A DNA stretch of 55,213 nucleotides from Neolentinus lepideus HHB14362 ss-1. Taxonomy: Eukaryota > Basidiomycota > Agaricomycetes > Gloeophyllales > Gloeophyllaceae. Shown one piece after another: positions 1 through 10,829 of the stretch. Numbering within the stretch: position 1 is the first letter of the stretch; each line of letters begins with the position of its first letter. Location of the stretch: positions 74,644-129,856 of the forward strand of contig KV425569.1 in assembly GCA_001632425.1 (NCBI GenBank), in the 5' to 3' direction. The translations under genes were made by a program, and so were the position numbers. The notes beneath the pieces are model-generated. The model was given only the letters and a program-made list of their open reading frames with translations, was not told the origin of the DNA and ran no database searches.

Positions 1-1079
1 CAATTGTAGTTAGTGAGTCCCCTGCTCACTTGAGAAAGGAGTATCAACAGCAACTGCTTCTCCACAGTCATCACTTGTTAGTACACTTCAGATATAAGTG
101 ATATGGTGGCTCTATTCATTGATGTATGAATCTCCCCTCTCATAGCCTGTAAGTAGATGGTCCTTCCACTGTGCACCTGTGCAGGACAGTAGTGGACATT
201 ATTGTGATCATCCACATCATATCCTTTAGGAGACACTCAAGGTATGCATTATACCACACATGTCAAGCTTTGGTTGGTTACTACCTATATGCCCCAATGC
301 AGGCAATCTGCCAGTCCTTGTCAGTGCAGGTGTGTATGATGCTATTGATCACCAATTTGTGTTGACTCCCTTTGCCTAGGATATCAAACTCACTAGAGGC
401 AGCCTATCATTTGCAATCTTGGCTGCTGGTATGTTGATACTTTTATTAATTGTTTCACTCTCACTGCATACTCTGCATCTAGAAGTTGTTGTCCTAGGAG
501 CCTCTGCTTGTCATGTTGCCAGGTTGCGAGATGTTGATCATCCATCTCACATCCTGGGTATTCTCAGAGCCCAAGGCAAAATACAGAAAATGCATGCAGA
601 AATTAGAAGTGCATGGGAGAAAGATGAAGACTGGGTTAAGATCTTGAAGACTCTGTGGCATAGGAATGAGGAAGAGCATAAAAAGGCTGCACAGGCAATA
701 ATAGAAATAGCATGGAAATATCTCTGGGGTAAGCTCTTTGATACTATCTTGTGAAATCTATCCCTGATAATCTTTGGCGTAGATGGGAAGGAATAAGAAA
801 AGGCCGTTAGTCCATCAGATAAATCCCGAAACACATTTGTATATTTCTCCATGTCCATGCCCATCCTTCTCTCTTTCCCATTACAAACCCAAGCATTGCT
901 GCCAGACATTTTCTACCATTGTATGTAGACACTACCTTTTCTGCCCTTATTATGCCATTTCAATCTATCAATACTCCATCTTCCCCACTCTCTCGAACTC
1001 GAACTAGAACTCACTCACATATCGAAATCACCAACACAATCCCATCAATTGTAACACTAACCACTCACTCTCCCCCGCT
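1..1079. other. Left edge, no recognisable gene
   Basis: No gene can be supported here. A plus-strand frame is open from about 419 to 754; it has a hydrophobic start followed by a charged helical stretch rich in Lys, Glu and Trp, and its first ATG is near 431. I recognise no family in it. The part from about 900 to 1080 is rich in C, A and T with many short CTC and CAC runs and looks non-coding. The open frame could be a transposon or gene remnant cut by the window edge. Confidence 0.4.
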
Positions 1080-1615
1080 CTCTGCTCCCCCAACCAGCTG
1101 CACCCTGATGGTCACCATCGTCTGCGGTCCGAACCACACGATCTTCGTGCCCGCGCGCTAGCCCCAGCGCCCGCCGAGACGAGGTTCTTCGACAACAGCG
1201 CAATCGCGCGGATGCTGTTCAGGTGGCCCGCGAGCTGCTGGAGCGGGCTGAAGGTGAGGGATGAGAAGAGGTGGATGCACCTGGTAGGGAGGAATGGTTA
1301 GTGGGAGAAGGGAGGGGAAGGGAGAGCTCACTCAACGTCATGGAACTCCATGACGAACACCTCTGTGCAATGATGTTAGGTTCTGGGTGAGTGGAACGGC
1401 GAAGACCGATGCACCTTCACCTGCACACGCGCCCACACGTTCATTTTCTGATGCAAGGAATACAAGGCGTAGAGGGAGGACGAGCACGCACGGGCTCGAC
1501 AGCCAACAGCTCCTTGACGCTGAGCAGCTTGAGGATCTTGAAAGACCGGTCGGGCCCGAGGTTGCCGACAATGTCGACTGTGAACTTGGCATATTTTTCG
1601 AGCAGGATTTAAACT
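1080..1615 (-). pseudogene. Decayed F-box / WD40-repeat protein gene
   Basis: Two fragments read on the minus strand. Near 1500-1610 one frame gives an F-box-like stretch ([20 protein letters not shown]). Near 1110-1260 another gives a WD40 blade: a GH-type start ([14 protein letters not shown]), then SKNLVSAGA, then [19 protein letters not shown]. In a normal blade I would expect about six more residues and WDW before RAG; here those residues are missing and a TAG stop sits at that point, which suggests a short deletion. The arrangement F-box then WD40 is that of SCF substrate receptors. I see no intact start and few blades, so I call it a relic. It may once have joined the coding pieces at 1716-2468. 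Confidence 0.5.
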
Positions 1616-1715
1616 AGTTAGCTAGGACCGACCATAGGACAAGAGCACGAGCAAGGTAAAGATTCACGTGCAATGCAAAGCAACAAGATACATTGAACGG
1701 GACGGACGTACAGCC

Positions 1716-2468
1716 TCATCCTCTCATTCCGACTCGGCCCTCCAATCGCCTTCTTCGCCTCCGCCTCGCTGAACTGCCCCGCGCTATCCCCCTGAGCGCC
1801 CTCAACAAATCCACGTCGCCCACCTCCCTATCGTTGTCCTCGCCGCGCCACCCCGCCCAATACCCACCCTTCCGCTTCTTGCCCCCGCAAACACGGTACT
1901 CGTCCTCATCGCTCAAGAGCTCACGAGCATATTGGCCACTCGATCCGCCCACACGGTCGCGCAGCATCCGGACTTCCGCCTGCAGCGCTTGCAGCTGCGC
2001 CTTGCGCGCGGTTTGGACCTCTATCCTCGTCAATCGGGATAGCAATACTGTAAACCACAGAGCCGGCACTCGCCTCCTCGTCCACTTCGCCGTCACCCAC
2101 GTCTGTCAGCAGCTCAAGCGTCGTATCGTCCCCGTCCCACACCAACATCACCGCGTCCGCATTGTCGTCCGCGCTCAGCTCCAGCTTGATCTGCATCGTC
2201 GGGAACTGCATCTTCCCCAGGGTACGACTCACGGGGCTGCCATTCGACATCAAGCCCGCGGGGACGAACCGCCCAGACAGCTGCCATGACGCTTCCACGA
2301 CTTGGGCGTATTGTTCGCGGACGTGGACTTACGCGTCGGTGTTGCGTTGAGCGTGGTGCTGTCCCTCTGTGGACCTTTAGGAGTAGACGCAACAGAGACC
2401 TTGCCCACCAGGCTTATGGACCCAGAGGAGGGAGAGCATTTAAGAGTCTTCAGCACGTTCGAAGTCAT
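1716..2468 (-). CDS. Unidentified protein fragments with a coiled coil
   Basis: Three minus-strand pieces look coding but do not form one clean frame. The first starts with ATG at 2468 ([16 protein letters not shown]). The second, about 2000-2320, reads [20 protein letters not shown] followed by [13 protein letters not shown], an acidic stretch and LVWDGDD. The third, about 1720-2050, contains a short leucine-rich coiled coil ([19 protein letters not shown]) followed by Arg-rich sequence. Plausible GT...AG junctions exist between them, for example GTAAGTCC near 2335, but the phases could not all be reconciled. I do not recognise the family. It may be the 5' part of the decayed gene at 1080-1615 or a separate gene. 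Confidence 0.3.
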
Positions 2469-2679
2469 GGACGCCACCCGTGATCTAGCAGCAGAGGGGT
2501 GATAGGCGAGTCGGTGAGTAAGAGGGAGTCCGTCGAGTACACAGAGACAGCTCCAGGACTACGTGACGTGACTACAGAGGGAGAGGACCTTAGAGGCGTT
2601 GTAGAAGCCCTGCCCTGCCCTGCCCCAAGGACGAACTCCGTGCGATAGACGAAGGTCCCGCCGAATGCATCGGCGACGT

Positions 2680-3000
2680 AGAGATAGAATCACCCATATC
2701 CCTCTTCGGCAGGGTCAGTACAGGCGCAGACGTCCGCCTCGATGCGTGCAGAGCAAGAATGCGGCGCCCGGCGACCGACTAGTGTGGCGAGCTCGCGGTG
2801 GAAAGCTGGTTGCCGGTGATGTCGTTTCTGCGGTGATACCACTTAGGTCGTTGCCGTTAGAGGACGTGCGGGGCTTCCAGATGCCCGACTTGGACGCGCC
2901 GGTGACGAGTATCGTCGCAGAGATGGAGGTACTCGTGAAACGCGCCGAGGCTTCAGAAGGGAGGGTCAAGGAGCGCGGGCGGGGAGCCCTGCTGTCAATA
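2680..3000 (+). other. Possible coding relic, function unknown
   Basis: Around 2800-3000 a plus-strand frame reads like a folded protein segment (VVSAVIPLRSLPLEDVRGFQ, then MPDLDAPVTSIVAEMEVLVK), with alternating hydrophobic beta-type spacing. Upstream, near 2640-2775, a different frame (GPAECIGDVEIESPISLFGR) looks coding but stops before joining it. No start or end is clear. The opposite strand is open as well but has a Ser/Thr-rich, shadow-like composition. I cannot name a family. Confidence 0.25.
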
Positions 3001-3428
3001 TCATTGCATGAAGTCTGGGAAGGGATGATCCGAAACTACACACACCAGTCTTATTACGCGATTCCGTTTCCTGCAGGAGCAATAGCCGAGAGAAGTGACC
3101 GGAGCCAGACTCGTATCCTGGATGATCTGCTCAGAAGTATACTCATAGCACTCTACAGCAGCAGTGCCATCCTTCCGATACATAACTCAATAGCTGCATT
3201 GTTCGCGCCCATGGTCCCTGAGATAATCCTGGTCCGCCTGCAACAGAGTTCGAGATACAGCTCGCCCGTTGAACATAGGAACCAGATTAAAGCTCCAGTC
3301 GGTCGTGCGGTAAACACAAATGAAATATATCTGTGAACGTAACAACGTACACCCAGTACAGGACCAAACCTGTACCTACACAACACCTCTTCGCGATCCG
3401 ACTCCCTATATGCACAGATTTAGGGAGT

Positions 3429-4462
3429 TTAGTCAGCTGCGAGCTCAAGCTTGATCTTGGCAATGGCCGCGGCGGGGTTCAAGCCCTTCGGGCATGTTCG
3501 TGCACCTGAGAAGCGATTGAAGACGGATGAGTGAGACGGACTTGTGAGGAGAGGCGGAGGTACGTACAGTTGAAGATGGTATGGCACCGGTACAGGCTCA
3601 TCTCGTTCTGGAGACGCTCCTTGCGCTGAGCACCGTAGGCGTCCTAGAATTATAACATTTGAGAACCTATCATGTGGATAATGCTCGGGTACGACGTACT
3701 CGAGAGTCCGCTATCCATCGGTACGCAGCCATCAGCGTAGCCGGGCCGAGGTACTCATCCTGGTTCCACCAATAACTCGGGCAACTCGTAGAGCAACACG
3801 CGCACAGGATACACTCATACATGCCATCGAGCTTGCGGCGGTCCTCCTGGGTCTGGAGGAACTCGCCCTTCTCGGGCGGGTTGTCGTTCTTCAGATACGG
3901 TTCGATGGACTTGTATTGCTTGTAGAAGAGGGTGAGGTCCGGAACGAGGTCCTTGACGATATACATGTGCGGGAGGGGGTAGATCTTGCTGTTCTTGCCT
4001 GCATTGCGGTCGATGCGGCAGAGGCAGGCGAGCGTGTTCTGCCCGTCGATGTTCATGGCGCACGAGCCGCAGATACCCTCTCTGCAAGAGCGGCGGAACG
4101 TGAGCGTGGGATCAACCTCGTTCTTGATCTTAATAAGAGCGTCGAGGACCTGGATAGGGTATGAGACCTGAATTTCTCCGCCAGATTAAGTCAGTACTCA
4201 CCATAGGACCGCACTGGTTCAAGTCGATAGTGTAAGACTGTAGTGTAGGCTTCTTCTCTGGCTCATCTGGGTTCTACCGACCCCCTCGTCAGCGTCTAAG
4301 TAACAAACTATCCTCTAACATTCCACCCACCCAGCGGTAAATCTTGAACTCCTTCAAGAGAGGCTGCTTCTCGACCGCCGCCGCCTGCGCCCTCGTGGCG
4401 GACGTGGCAAAGGAGCGTGCCTTCAAGGCGGGGCGCAACGCTGATCTGGCCAGAGACTGCAT
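3429..4462 (-). CDS. sdhB: Succinate dehydrogenase iron-sulfur subunit (SdhB), mitochondrial
   Basis: This is the iron-sulfur subunit of respiratory complex II, which passes electrons from FAD-bound succinate oxidation in SdhA to ubiquinone. Five exons (4331-4462, 4202-4273, 3700-4149, 3568-3643, 3429-3505) sum to 807 bases, 268 residues, a normal length. The N-terminus is a typical mitochondrial presequence ([20 protein letters not shown]). All cluster ligands are present: the 2Fe-2S motif CREGICGSC with a later LAC, the 4Fe-4S motif [12 protein letters not shown], and the 3Fe-4S region with CHTIFNC and CARTCPKG. The Pro after STSC and the His of CHTIF, positions tied to carboxamide-fungicide sensitivity in other fungi, are wild type. 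An upstream in-frame extension lacks an ATG, so the start at 4462 is preferred. Confidence 0.97.
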
Positions 4463-5201
4463 TGGAGAACGAGCAAGAGGGCGACGACGGAGGCGGGAAA
4501 GGGACCAGTATTGTCGCGTGAATCCGGGTTCCGGCAGAGGCCTAGGGCATCCGACAGCCAATCATGGGCCTCCCATTCCTAGCTTAGCTCATTCTTCTCG
4601 TTTTGCCGTCCAGGCCTATGTTAACGTTTTTCTTCCACTTCCGTCAAGAAACTATGATGTAGCTCATGCTTACTGGAATATTTGTCTACTGGGGCACCAG
4701 TTTCTCGACAAAATATCTAGTGAATTTCATTGTGCTTGCGGTTTCATCATACATATTATCTTCACCTGATAGTGTCGGTGCTTGCAAAGAGGAAAGTATC
4801 TCACTCTCAGCACAGACCGGCAACATCCCGCTCTCCGAGCTCCAAGTTCGAGTCTCACATGAGGAGACGGGTGAAAAGCATTACGTTAATGGGAAGTCAT
4901 CAAACATACTGTACACATAATGTACAGTCACTCCTCTAGACGTGTCCAATGCGAAGAGGCGTGATGCAGGAAGGTCAAATACTTCTTACTATATGGCAAT
5001 AGAATATTAAATCATGATCCCGATGTTACAAACAAACAATCGACTGAGAAACACAGGCAGGCACATGAACATGAACAGGGGTAATAGTGTATGAGATACG
5101 TGTATCTGAGCATCTATTAGCCTCAGCCTCATTCAATAGGAGGAATGGAAAACACTCACGACAATCCATCTATACATCCGGGCTCGTAATACGCGGTGCA
5201 C
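4463..5201. other. Intergenic, SdhB promoter side
   Basis: The stretch holds the SdhB 5' flank on the left and the 3' flank of the FHA-RING gene on the right. It is moderately AT-rich, and I see no conserved open frame or strong repeat. Confidence 0.5.
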
Positions 5202-6950
5202 TCACCGCATTCTACTAACAGCCTTCTTCCTCTCCTCACTCTCTGCTTCCTCTATCTCCATCTCCATCCCCATGGGCACCACTGCAACTGCCTCCGAACT
5301 GCTCCCCTCCCCTACCGCGCTCGTCCCCGTCGGGTCGGGACTCAAACTCCCCTCCCTCGACACGCTGGGGCTCATCTGCACGTCCCCGTCGTGGTCCTCA
5401 GGTAGCGGCGGTAGCGGCATCTCCTCCCCATCCTCCTCCGTCAAATCTACCACATACCCACTGCCAACCATGGTTGCGCTGCGTCCTGGGGCAGATCCCG
5501 AGCCCTGAAATCCACTGCGCCCGCGACTAGGCAGCCCGATGCCGAGTCTCGTCGCCCCAGTGTCGCCTTCGACTTCGGTCTCGGCGCCCGCACCGTCCTC
5601 GCGCTCGCGCTCGCGCGTGATGCCCGCGCCGGCGGGGTCCATGACGACGTCCGCATCGCCTGCGTCGCCGCTGTCGACGAGGGATTCAACGTCTACTTCG
5701 ACGTCTTCTTCCAAGTCAGCGTACGTCCGACATACAGGGCAGGAGAACGCAGGGTGGTGGGAGTCTAAGAGGGGACGAATGCACTTGTAGTGGAAGGAGT
5801 GCGAGCACGGTGCAATAAAGAGGGCTTGTTGGATGGTGATGGCGAACAAGCCTGCGTAGTACCGAGCTGATGAGCCCTTATCAAGCCAAGGTGTGATATC
5901 GCTACTCACAAATGCAGCAGTCCGATAGCCCGCTTTTGGGAGCAATTTTCTTCGGCTCCGAGGGTTTGGATGTGGACGGGATAGAGAGAGCCTTGAGCTG
6001 TTTCAGAGCGTTTGTACTGCCACAACATGAGGACCGAGATCCCAAAATAAGAGATAGAAAACATACTTGAAGGCATTCGCAGCAGCCTGCCATTCCCTCC
6101 CCACCTCAACACGAATTTTGACGCACTTGTAGATATCCTCCGCTCCGCCTTGGTAGTCTACCCCTAGCTGCAAGATATCCCCATCCTTCAGCTCGTGTGG
6201 GCGGCTCTCCGAGTTTGCGGGGCTCAGGCGAACGTGGTTCAGGAACGTCCCGCTCGAGCTCTTAGTGTCCTTGATGAAAAATTTCCCGCCGATTTCCACC
6301 CAGATCTCAGCGTGGCTCCGGCTGACGACCTTCGACTTGAACGCAAGCTTGTTCGATCCGAGCGCGTTGGCTGCGGCGATACCGAGGCCAGAGCGGTCAG
6401 TGAACCGGCCGATACGGAGAGGGATGTCACCCTCCTTGACGTCTCGCTGGATGGGCTCGAAGCGAAGGGATCGTCGGGAATCGATGTGGGGAACGAGGCG
6501 GATGCGGTGGCCGGGTGCGTTGGACGACGAACTCGCACCAGCCGACCGGGGCGGCCCGCTGGTCAGTCCAGGGGCGCTTGCACTAATGGCTACCTGAGGA
6601 GTCGCTGTCGACGCGAGAGCGCCGGCGGATCTCCTCCTCCTGAGCATGTTCGCGATGCCACCACTCTGCTGCTGTTGCTGCTGCTGCTGGCTGTTTTGCG
6701 AGACGGAGGTTTGAATCGGTGTTGCGCCACTGACGGCTGCAGGGCGCCTACGATGCCCTGGTCCAGGCGATGGTGATGAATCGTGGGCGGGCACTGGCGG
6801 AGGGGATGGTTCTTGCTGGTCGCGGTTTGGGGGGTCCAGATGAATGTGCGATTGGGAAGTACCTCGTGGACGCCCACGCAGGAAGTTTCCTAGTATATGA
6901 TGTCGCACCGGGGGTGATTCGGCTCCTACGTGCGGTGCGAATGGGTCCAT
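5202..6950 (-). CDS. dma1: FHA-RING E3 ubiquitin ligase, Dma1/CHFR type
   Basis: Three exons (6067-6950, 5910-6016, 5202-5851) sum to 1641 bases, 546 residues. The N-terminus is disordered and Pro/Ser-rich with a Gln run at about 88-95. An FHA domain lies at about 160-280 with the phosphothreonine-binding residues: RIGRF, VVSRSHAEIW and FLNHVRL. A RING finger follows at about 328-371 (CCICLF, IAPCSHSFHYKCI, CPVC). FHA plus RING is the architecture of yeast Dma1/Dma2 and animal CHFR/RNF8, ubiquitin ligases acting at the septation and spindle checkpoints. The acidic C-terminal tail carries VVDLTEEDGEE at about 464, a good SUMO-interacting motif, and a second hydrophobic-acidic patch near the end. 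Intron 2 splits the last Cys codon of CCIC. Confidence 0.9.
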
Positions 6951-8854
6951 TGTTTAACTGGAATTCCTAGTATCGATGTTCGAGGGTGATTGTTGCGCAA
7001 AAAAAACTGCGACAGAGGCGCTGCAGGCGGTGCTCGACGCTGGTGGTTGGGGTATCAGGGTCGCCCTCGACGCCGGGTAGGTAGAAATATAAAGCAAGAT
7101 TGATGGGCGTTGGCAGCCAGCAAATTGCTGTTAGGAGGAGGGGGCGGATTAAAGCCTGTGTGACGGAAGGGCACCCAATTTGGTCTCCCGTCAGCCACGC
7201 GCTGGGGCAGTCCAGAATCTAGTTGACGCCCGTCGTCCTCTCTCCTAGTCCGTATCTCCACGATGAAATCTATGCTAGCCAGACGGATCCAGACACAACT
7301 AGTGGATGCAATCTTTGACACTGCTCGCGATGAGTAGCAAATTACTTTACGAGTCGTCGACTATGACGATGGACTCTCATGCGGCGCGTATCAAACTCGG
7401 AAAACTGCACGAACATCTTCCGTTTCAGCTTCCGGTTTGATTGATATGGTGGATGGAAGAGGAAGGCCTATGCATATTTCTCCCATCCATGTCTCTCGGA
7501 CCATGCTAGACTGTGGCAGTTCCTGTGCCAGGCACCGCGGCGTGAGAACGGATTATATACTACGGGTAAGCGAATCCGAGAATTCTATTTGCTGGCCACA
7601 GAAATACGGTTTTCTTCTGCTTTCAGTTCCGGGTCCGCGCGACACACACAGAGCCCAGTCCCTAATCGACGCTGGATCGATCGGATCGACGCGGAATTGC
7701 AGCGTTTTGAAATTTTGAAAACATACCGCCATATCATCTGGAAGGAGACTTGGTCGCGCTACTTCGAATTGAGACTGCGTTCGGAGGTCGCACGCCCGAA
7801 GAAGCTGTCAACGCTCAATTATGTCTCACATTATCAGTACTTCCAGCGGCGACTCAGCAACGTTCCTCCTAGGAACTCTCACACTTGCAGAAACGCAGAG
7901 ACAATCAAACTCCTGTTACACTCTCGGTATGATCGACAACCATGCTATTGGGCACTATTCAGTCAAACCTCCCAAGGTGCTTAGAGCTACTTCTTCCAGT
8001 TATGAACATGTCTCCAGAGTCCCGCGCCAACGGACATAACAACAAGGATCTGGACCCTAAAGGTCGCTTGGGATTCACGAAGGTTGCGAGCTTCATTTCG
8101 CCGTGCCGCCGACGATTCAGATATGGAATTGATCGGGCATAGGGGGCTTGATTGTGCGATCGAGGCATTTTCTGAAGTCCTTTCTGAAAGATCCGGCTCA
8201 TGCATCCATATCTCTCCGCGTGATGCAAATCCTATGTTCTGTGTGGCATAGAAGAGAATGGAATCAATGTCAGATTGCCAGGACACCTTCCGGACCTATG
8301 GGCGCTCGTGATGATCCTTTTCTGCATGGTCCAGTGAATGACTGTGTTCTTCAAGCGGAACGAGGACTTACACCACGACGTTGTGTTACCAATCGTGACT
8401 GGTTGCTATAGGAAGTATTGGTCTGCTTCGAAAAAGACTGCGCAATACAGTCAATACACTTGGGCAGCTTCCAGCCGTGCGCGAAGACGCGGGAATGAAA
8501 ACACCGGTTATATTTGGGTCGTACGCGTTTATAATTGGCACATCAACCGTCCTTGCTGGTTCGTGCTCAGGCTGCTTCGCTTTCGCCTTATGATCCTGAT
8601 CTTTCAAGTCGCCTTCCGAAAGCAAGTATCTGATCAGGCGTTGACCATGCGCATCAAGATCAGCCTTGCCGTCTCGTATCTTACGTTCTCTCTCGACGCT
8701 CGACAAGCCTTTTACAGTGATGCGCGTGACCGAGATAGTGACTGCCGGGCTGCGCGATACAGGGGCTCATTTCAGCCCGATGACGCTGTCAGCGGTGAAA
8801 GCTCTCGATTTCTGGTTGTCAACGATAACTAGTCAGTTCTCTTGCCGATACAAT
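6951..8854. other. Gene-poor stretch
   Basis: The first few hundred bases are the promoter side of the FHA-RING gene. From 7300 to 8850 short frames are open on both strands, for example about 7650-7850 plus, reading RRWIDRIDAELQRFEIL. None has a start, a splice pattern and a recognisable domain together. It may hold old gene remnants, but I cannot support a gene. Confidence 0.4.
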
Positions 8855-9241
8855 CTCATTCATGCCATTCCCTACACCGATGGTCAGCGACGTTAGCCAC
8901 GACGAAAATAACTCACAAGGATGGCCTGTCTCGACGTTGCTGCTCCTTCAACTCCGTAGTCTCAAACTTGCAAACTCAGGAGTGATAACACGCGGTCTGA
9001 TCGCATGCTCAGGGATTGCCTTCGCAGACTGTCAACAATCAGCACCGAGAGCCATCGGTCTCGAAAAGGACAGCTCACGACCAATATGGGCCTCTCATCG
9101 CTCAGCCGGCTGGAGCATGAAGACATTTTGTCGGTGAACTGCGTGAGCCACTGAGCCTCAAATGAACAAAACTTGCTGCGGGAGTGGCTGTCACGCGGCG
9201 ATGATGGAGGCAAGCACGACGATGACACTGAAGGCACACAT
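8855..9241 (-). pseudogene. Decayed copy (C) of the small secreted-peptide gene
   Basis: The ATG at 9241 starts a signal-peptide-like stretch (MCAFSVIVVLASIIAA) matching MRAFTVLVVLATIVGAVIA of the copy at 12542, and then meets a TGA. Downstream landmarks of the family survive in order: the acceptor plus CCGGCTGAGCGATGAG (family form CCGAATGAGCGACGAC), a segment ending CTCCTGAGTT, and the last intron, with donor TTGTGAGTT, branch GCTGAC and acceptor GTGTAG. A TATA-like element (GTATAAGAGCC) lies about 50 bases upstream, as in the other copies. The early stop suggests a pseudogene, unless a GTGACA donor removes it. Confidence 0.55.
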
Positions 9242-9457
9242 TACTAGTATGATCTGGTTCTCGTACGCGCCAGGACATGGCTCTTATACGTCTCCGGTCT
9301 TTGCTCTGGTCTTCTATTCACTCGCCTTTTGACATGTTCCTGCGACGCGGTCTACTGCGATCTTCACGGGTTTATTGGGTTCGTCCCTACGCGAATCATT
9401 TCTCTCGCTAGTTATTTCTGATTTCTGACATCTTTGCTGCCTTTCCTCGGGTCCGGA

Positions 9458-10251
9458 CAGTGGATGACTTCCCGTAACGTTAAATCCGTATTTTCCCTAA
9501 AATTTGGGCTTTAAAATCGCATCTGCCGAGATGCCGCTGGGACCCCGGCGAAGTTGCCCTGTCCGTTGCTAACCTGCGAGCCTCCGTAAACCAGCTTGGA
9601 TACAGAGGGGTCTACCCCCCTCTGTATCCTCCAAAACGACGCTAAATCCTTCGAAACGACGCTAAAGCAGATAAATCGGTCCACAGATCTCCGGTTCTGA
9701 ACTCCGCTATCCTCTTAAGGTTGATAGGCATACGTAACCGAGTAGTCCGTCCAGTGAGCGAGGCGAATTTCCCGCCATAGACACATCAGGACAAGGTATT
9801 GGTGTATCTTCCCAGCGTCGCGAAAAGTCAGACTCAATCAAATGTTTGTATATCAAGTCCCATAATCTTGATATAAGCTCTACCACTGCAAGTACTTTGA
9901 TGGAGCTGCTGCCAGGCCTAGGTGGTGAACACACGAGGATTTGGCATAAAACGCTGGCAGCACAGGTACTGGCGCTGTTCATTGTGTCGTAGATTACGCA
10001 GCTGCCGGGCCTCCTCTACACCAATGAGTACAACCAAAGCAATGGCCGCGAGCTGCACCAGTTCATCCTTGCAGTCATTGTTTATGATGTCGAGTACGTC
10101 GGACATAGGGAATTAGAGATAAAAATCCCTAAAATGGGCTTATGGTTTAGGGACATCCCTATTTGGCATCTCTAAATCATTTCGCGAAACCGCTGGCGCA
10201 TTCTACGGAATAGGGATTTAGGGATTTAACGTTACGGGAAGTCACCCAGTG
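9458..10251 (-). mobile_element. DNA transposon remnant with 30-bp TIRs and HARBI1-like transposase pieces
   Basis: The left end at 9458-9487 (CAGTGGATGACTTCCCGTAA, continuing CGTTAAATCC) is matched in inverted orientation by the right end at 10222-10251, with few mismatches. The element is about 794 bp. On the minus strand from 10106 a frame starts MSDVLDIINNDCKDELVQLA and gives the N-terminal helical part of a DDE transposase of the HARBI1-like group common in Agaricomycetes. In a different frame comes FSRRWEDTPIPCPDVSMAGN, a typical motif of the same family. Stops and a frameshift separate the pieces, and the DDE catalytic core is absent, so this is a non-autonomous or dead copy. I saw no clear target-site duplication. 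Confidence 0.75.
9598..9629. repeat. Perfect hairpin inside the transposon
   Basis: The sequence GGATACAGAGGGG, then a six-base loop, then CCCCTCTGTATCC, forms perfect 13-bp arms. It lies in the subterminal part of the 9458-10251 element and is followed by two close direct repeats of ACGACGCTAAA. It may be a transposase-binding or regulatory structure, or an insertion scar. Confidence 0.7.
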
Positions 10252-10780
10252 ATCATATGCCATGAAGGTGACTTATATCGCGCAGCTGTCACAAGTGGTG
10301 GTCCACCCGTCAAGCCTGTTGCGACCTGCTGGTTCATTTTTAGACTGCGGTGATCGCAGACTTCATACCAATCATGCTCGGACCCTGCATCATCAGATAT
10401 TACCTTGACGATGCACATCAAGACCCCGTCATGTCCTGTCTTTCAGTCACCTCAAATGGTTGCATCCAGATAAGATGGCTTTTGCTGGTCTTACCTATGC
10501 CTCTATGTGAACTGCGGATACGAAGCACGATATACGAGCTTCGAGTCACAGGCCGTCTGAGGTAGACTATCTCAGTTTCTAACTGCTGACACCAAGTCTA
10601 GTCTCATCACTGCGACCTCAGTAGCTCGAGCGACACCTTCGCTAGCTGGAAATGCCCAAGTATAAAACATAGGAAGGGGTGCGAGGGAGCTTGACAGACT
10701 CGTACAGACCGCAGTACGCGTCCCGTGTGGACTTGTCAAGCGCTCTTCCGGCAAATTTGATCCACAACAGAGACCAGATG

Positions 10781-10788
10781 CATATAAG
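10781..10788 (+). promoter_or_regulatory. TATA box of secreted-peptide copy A
   Basis: CATATAAG lies 42 bases before the ATG at 10830. The same element in the same setting occurs in copy B (12578-12585, minus), and a related GTATAAG occurs in copy C. Conservation in all three copies supports a real core promoter. Confidence 0.6.
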
Positions 10789-10829
10789 AACCTAGTCCTG
10801 CAGCGTTCAGGTACCAGAACATATCACAA

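Noticed and set aside
2665..3336. A 223-residue plus-strand frame as a full gene
   Set aside because: Only the middle part looks protein-like; both ends have shadow-type Arg/Ser composition, and no splice or start context supports it. I kept only a low-confidence relic.
4463..4561. N-terminal extension of SdhB
   Set aside because: The upstream in-frame extension has no ATG, and the protein from 4462 already has a normal mitochondrial presequence.
6663..6700. CTG/TGC microsatellite as an independent repeat
   Set aside because: It is the glutamine run of the FHA-RING protein read on the opposite strand.
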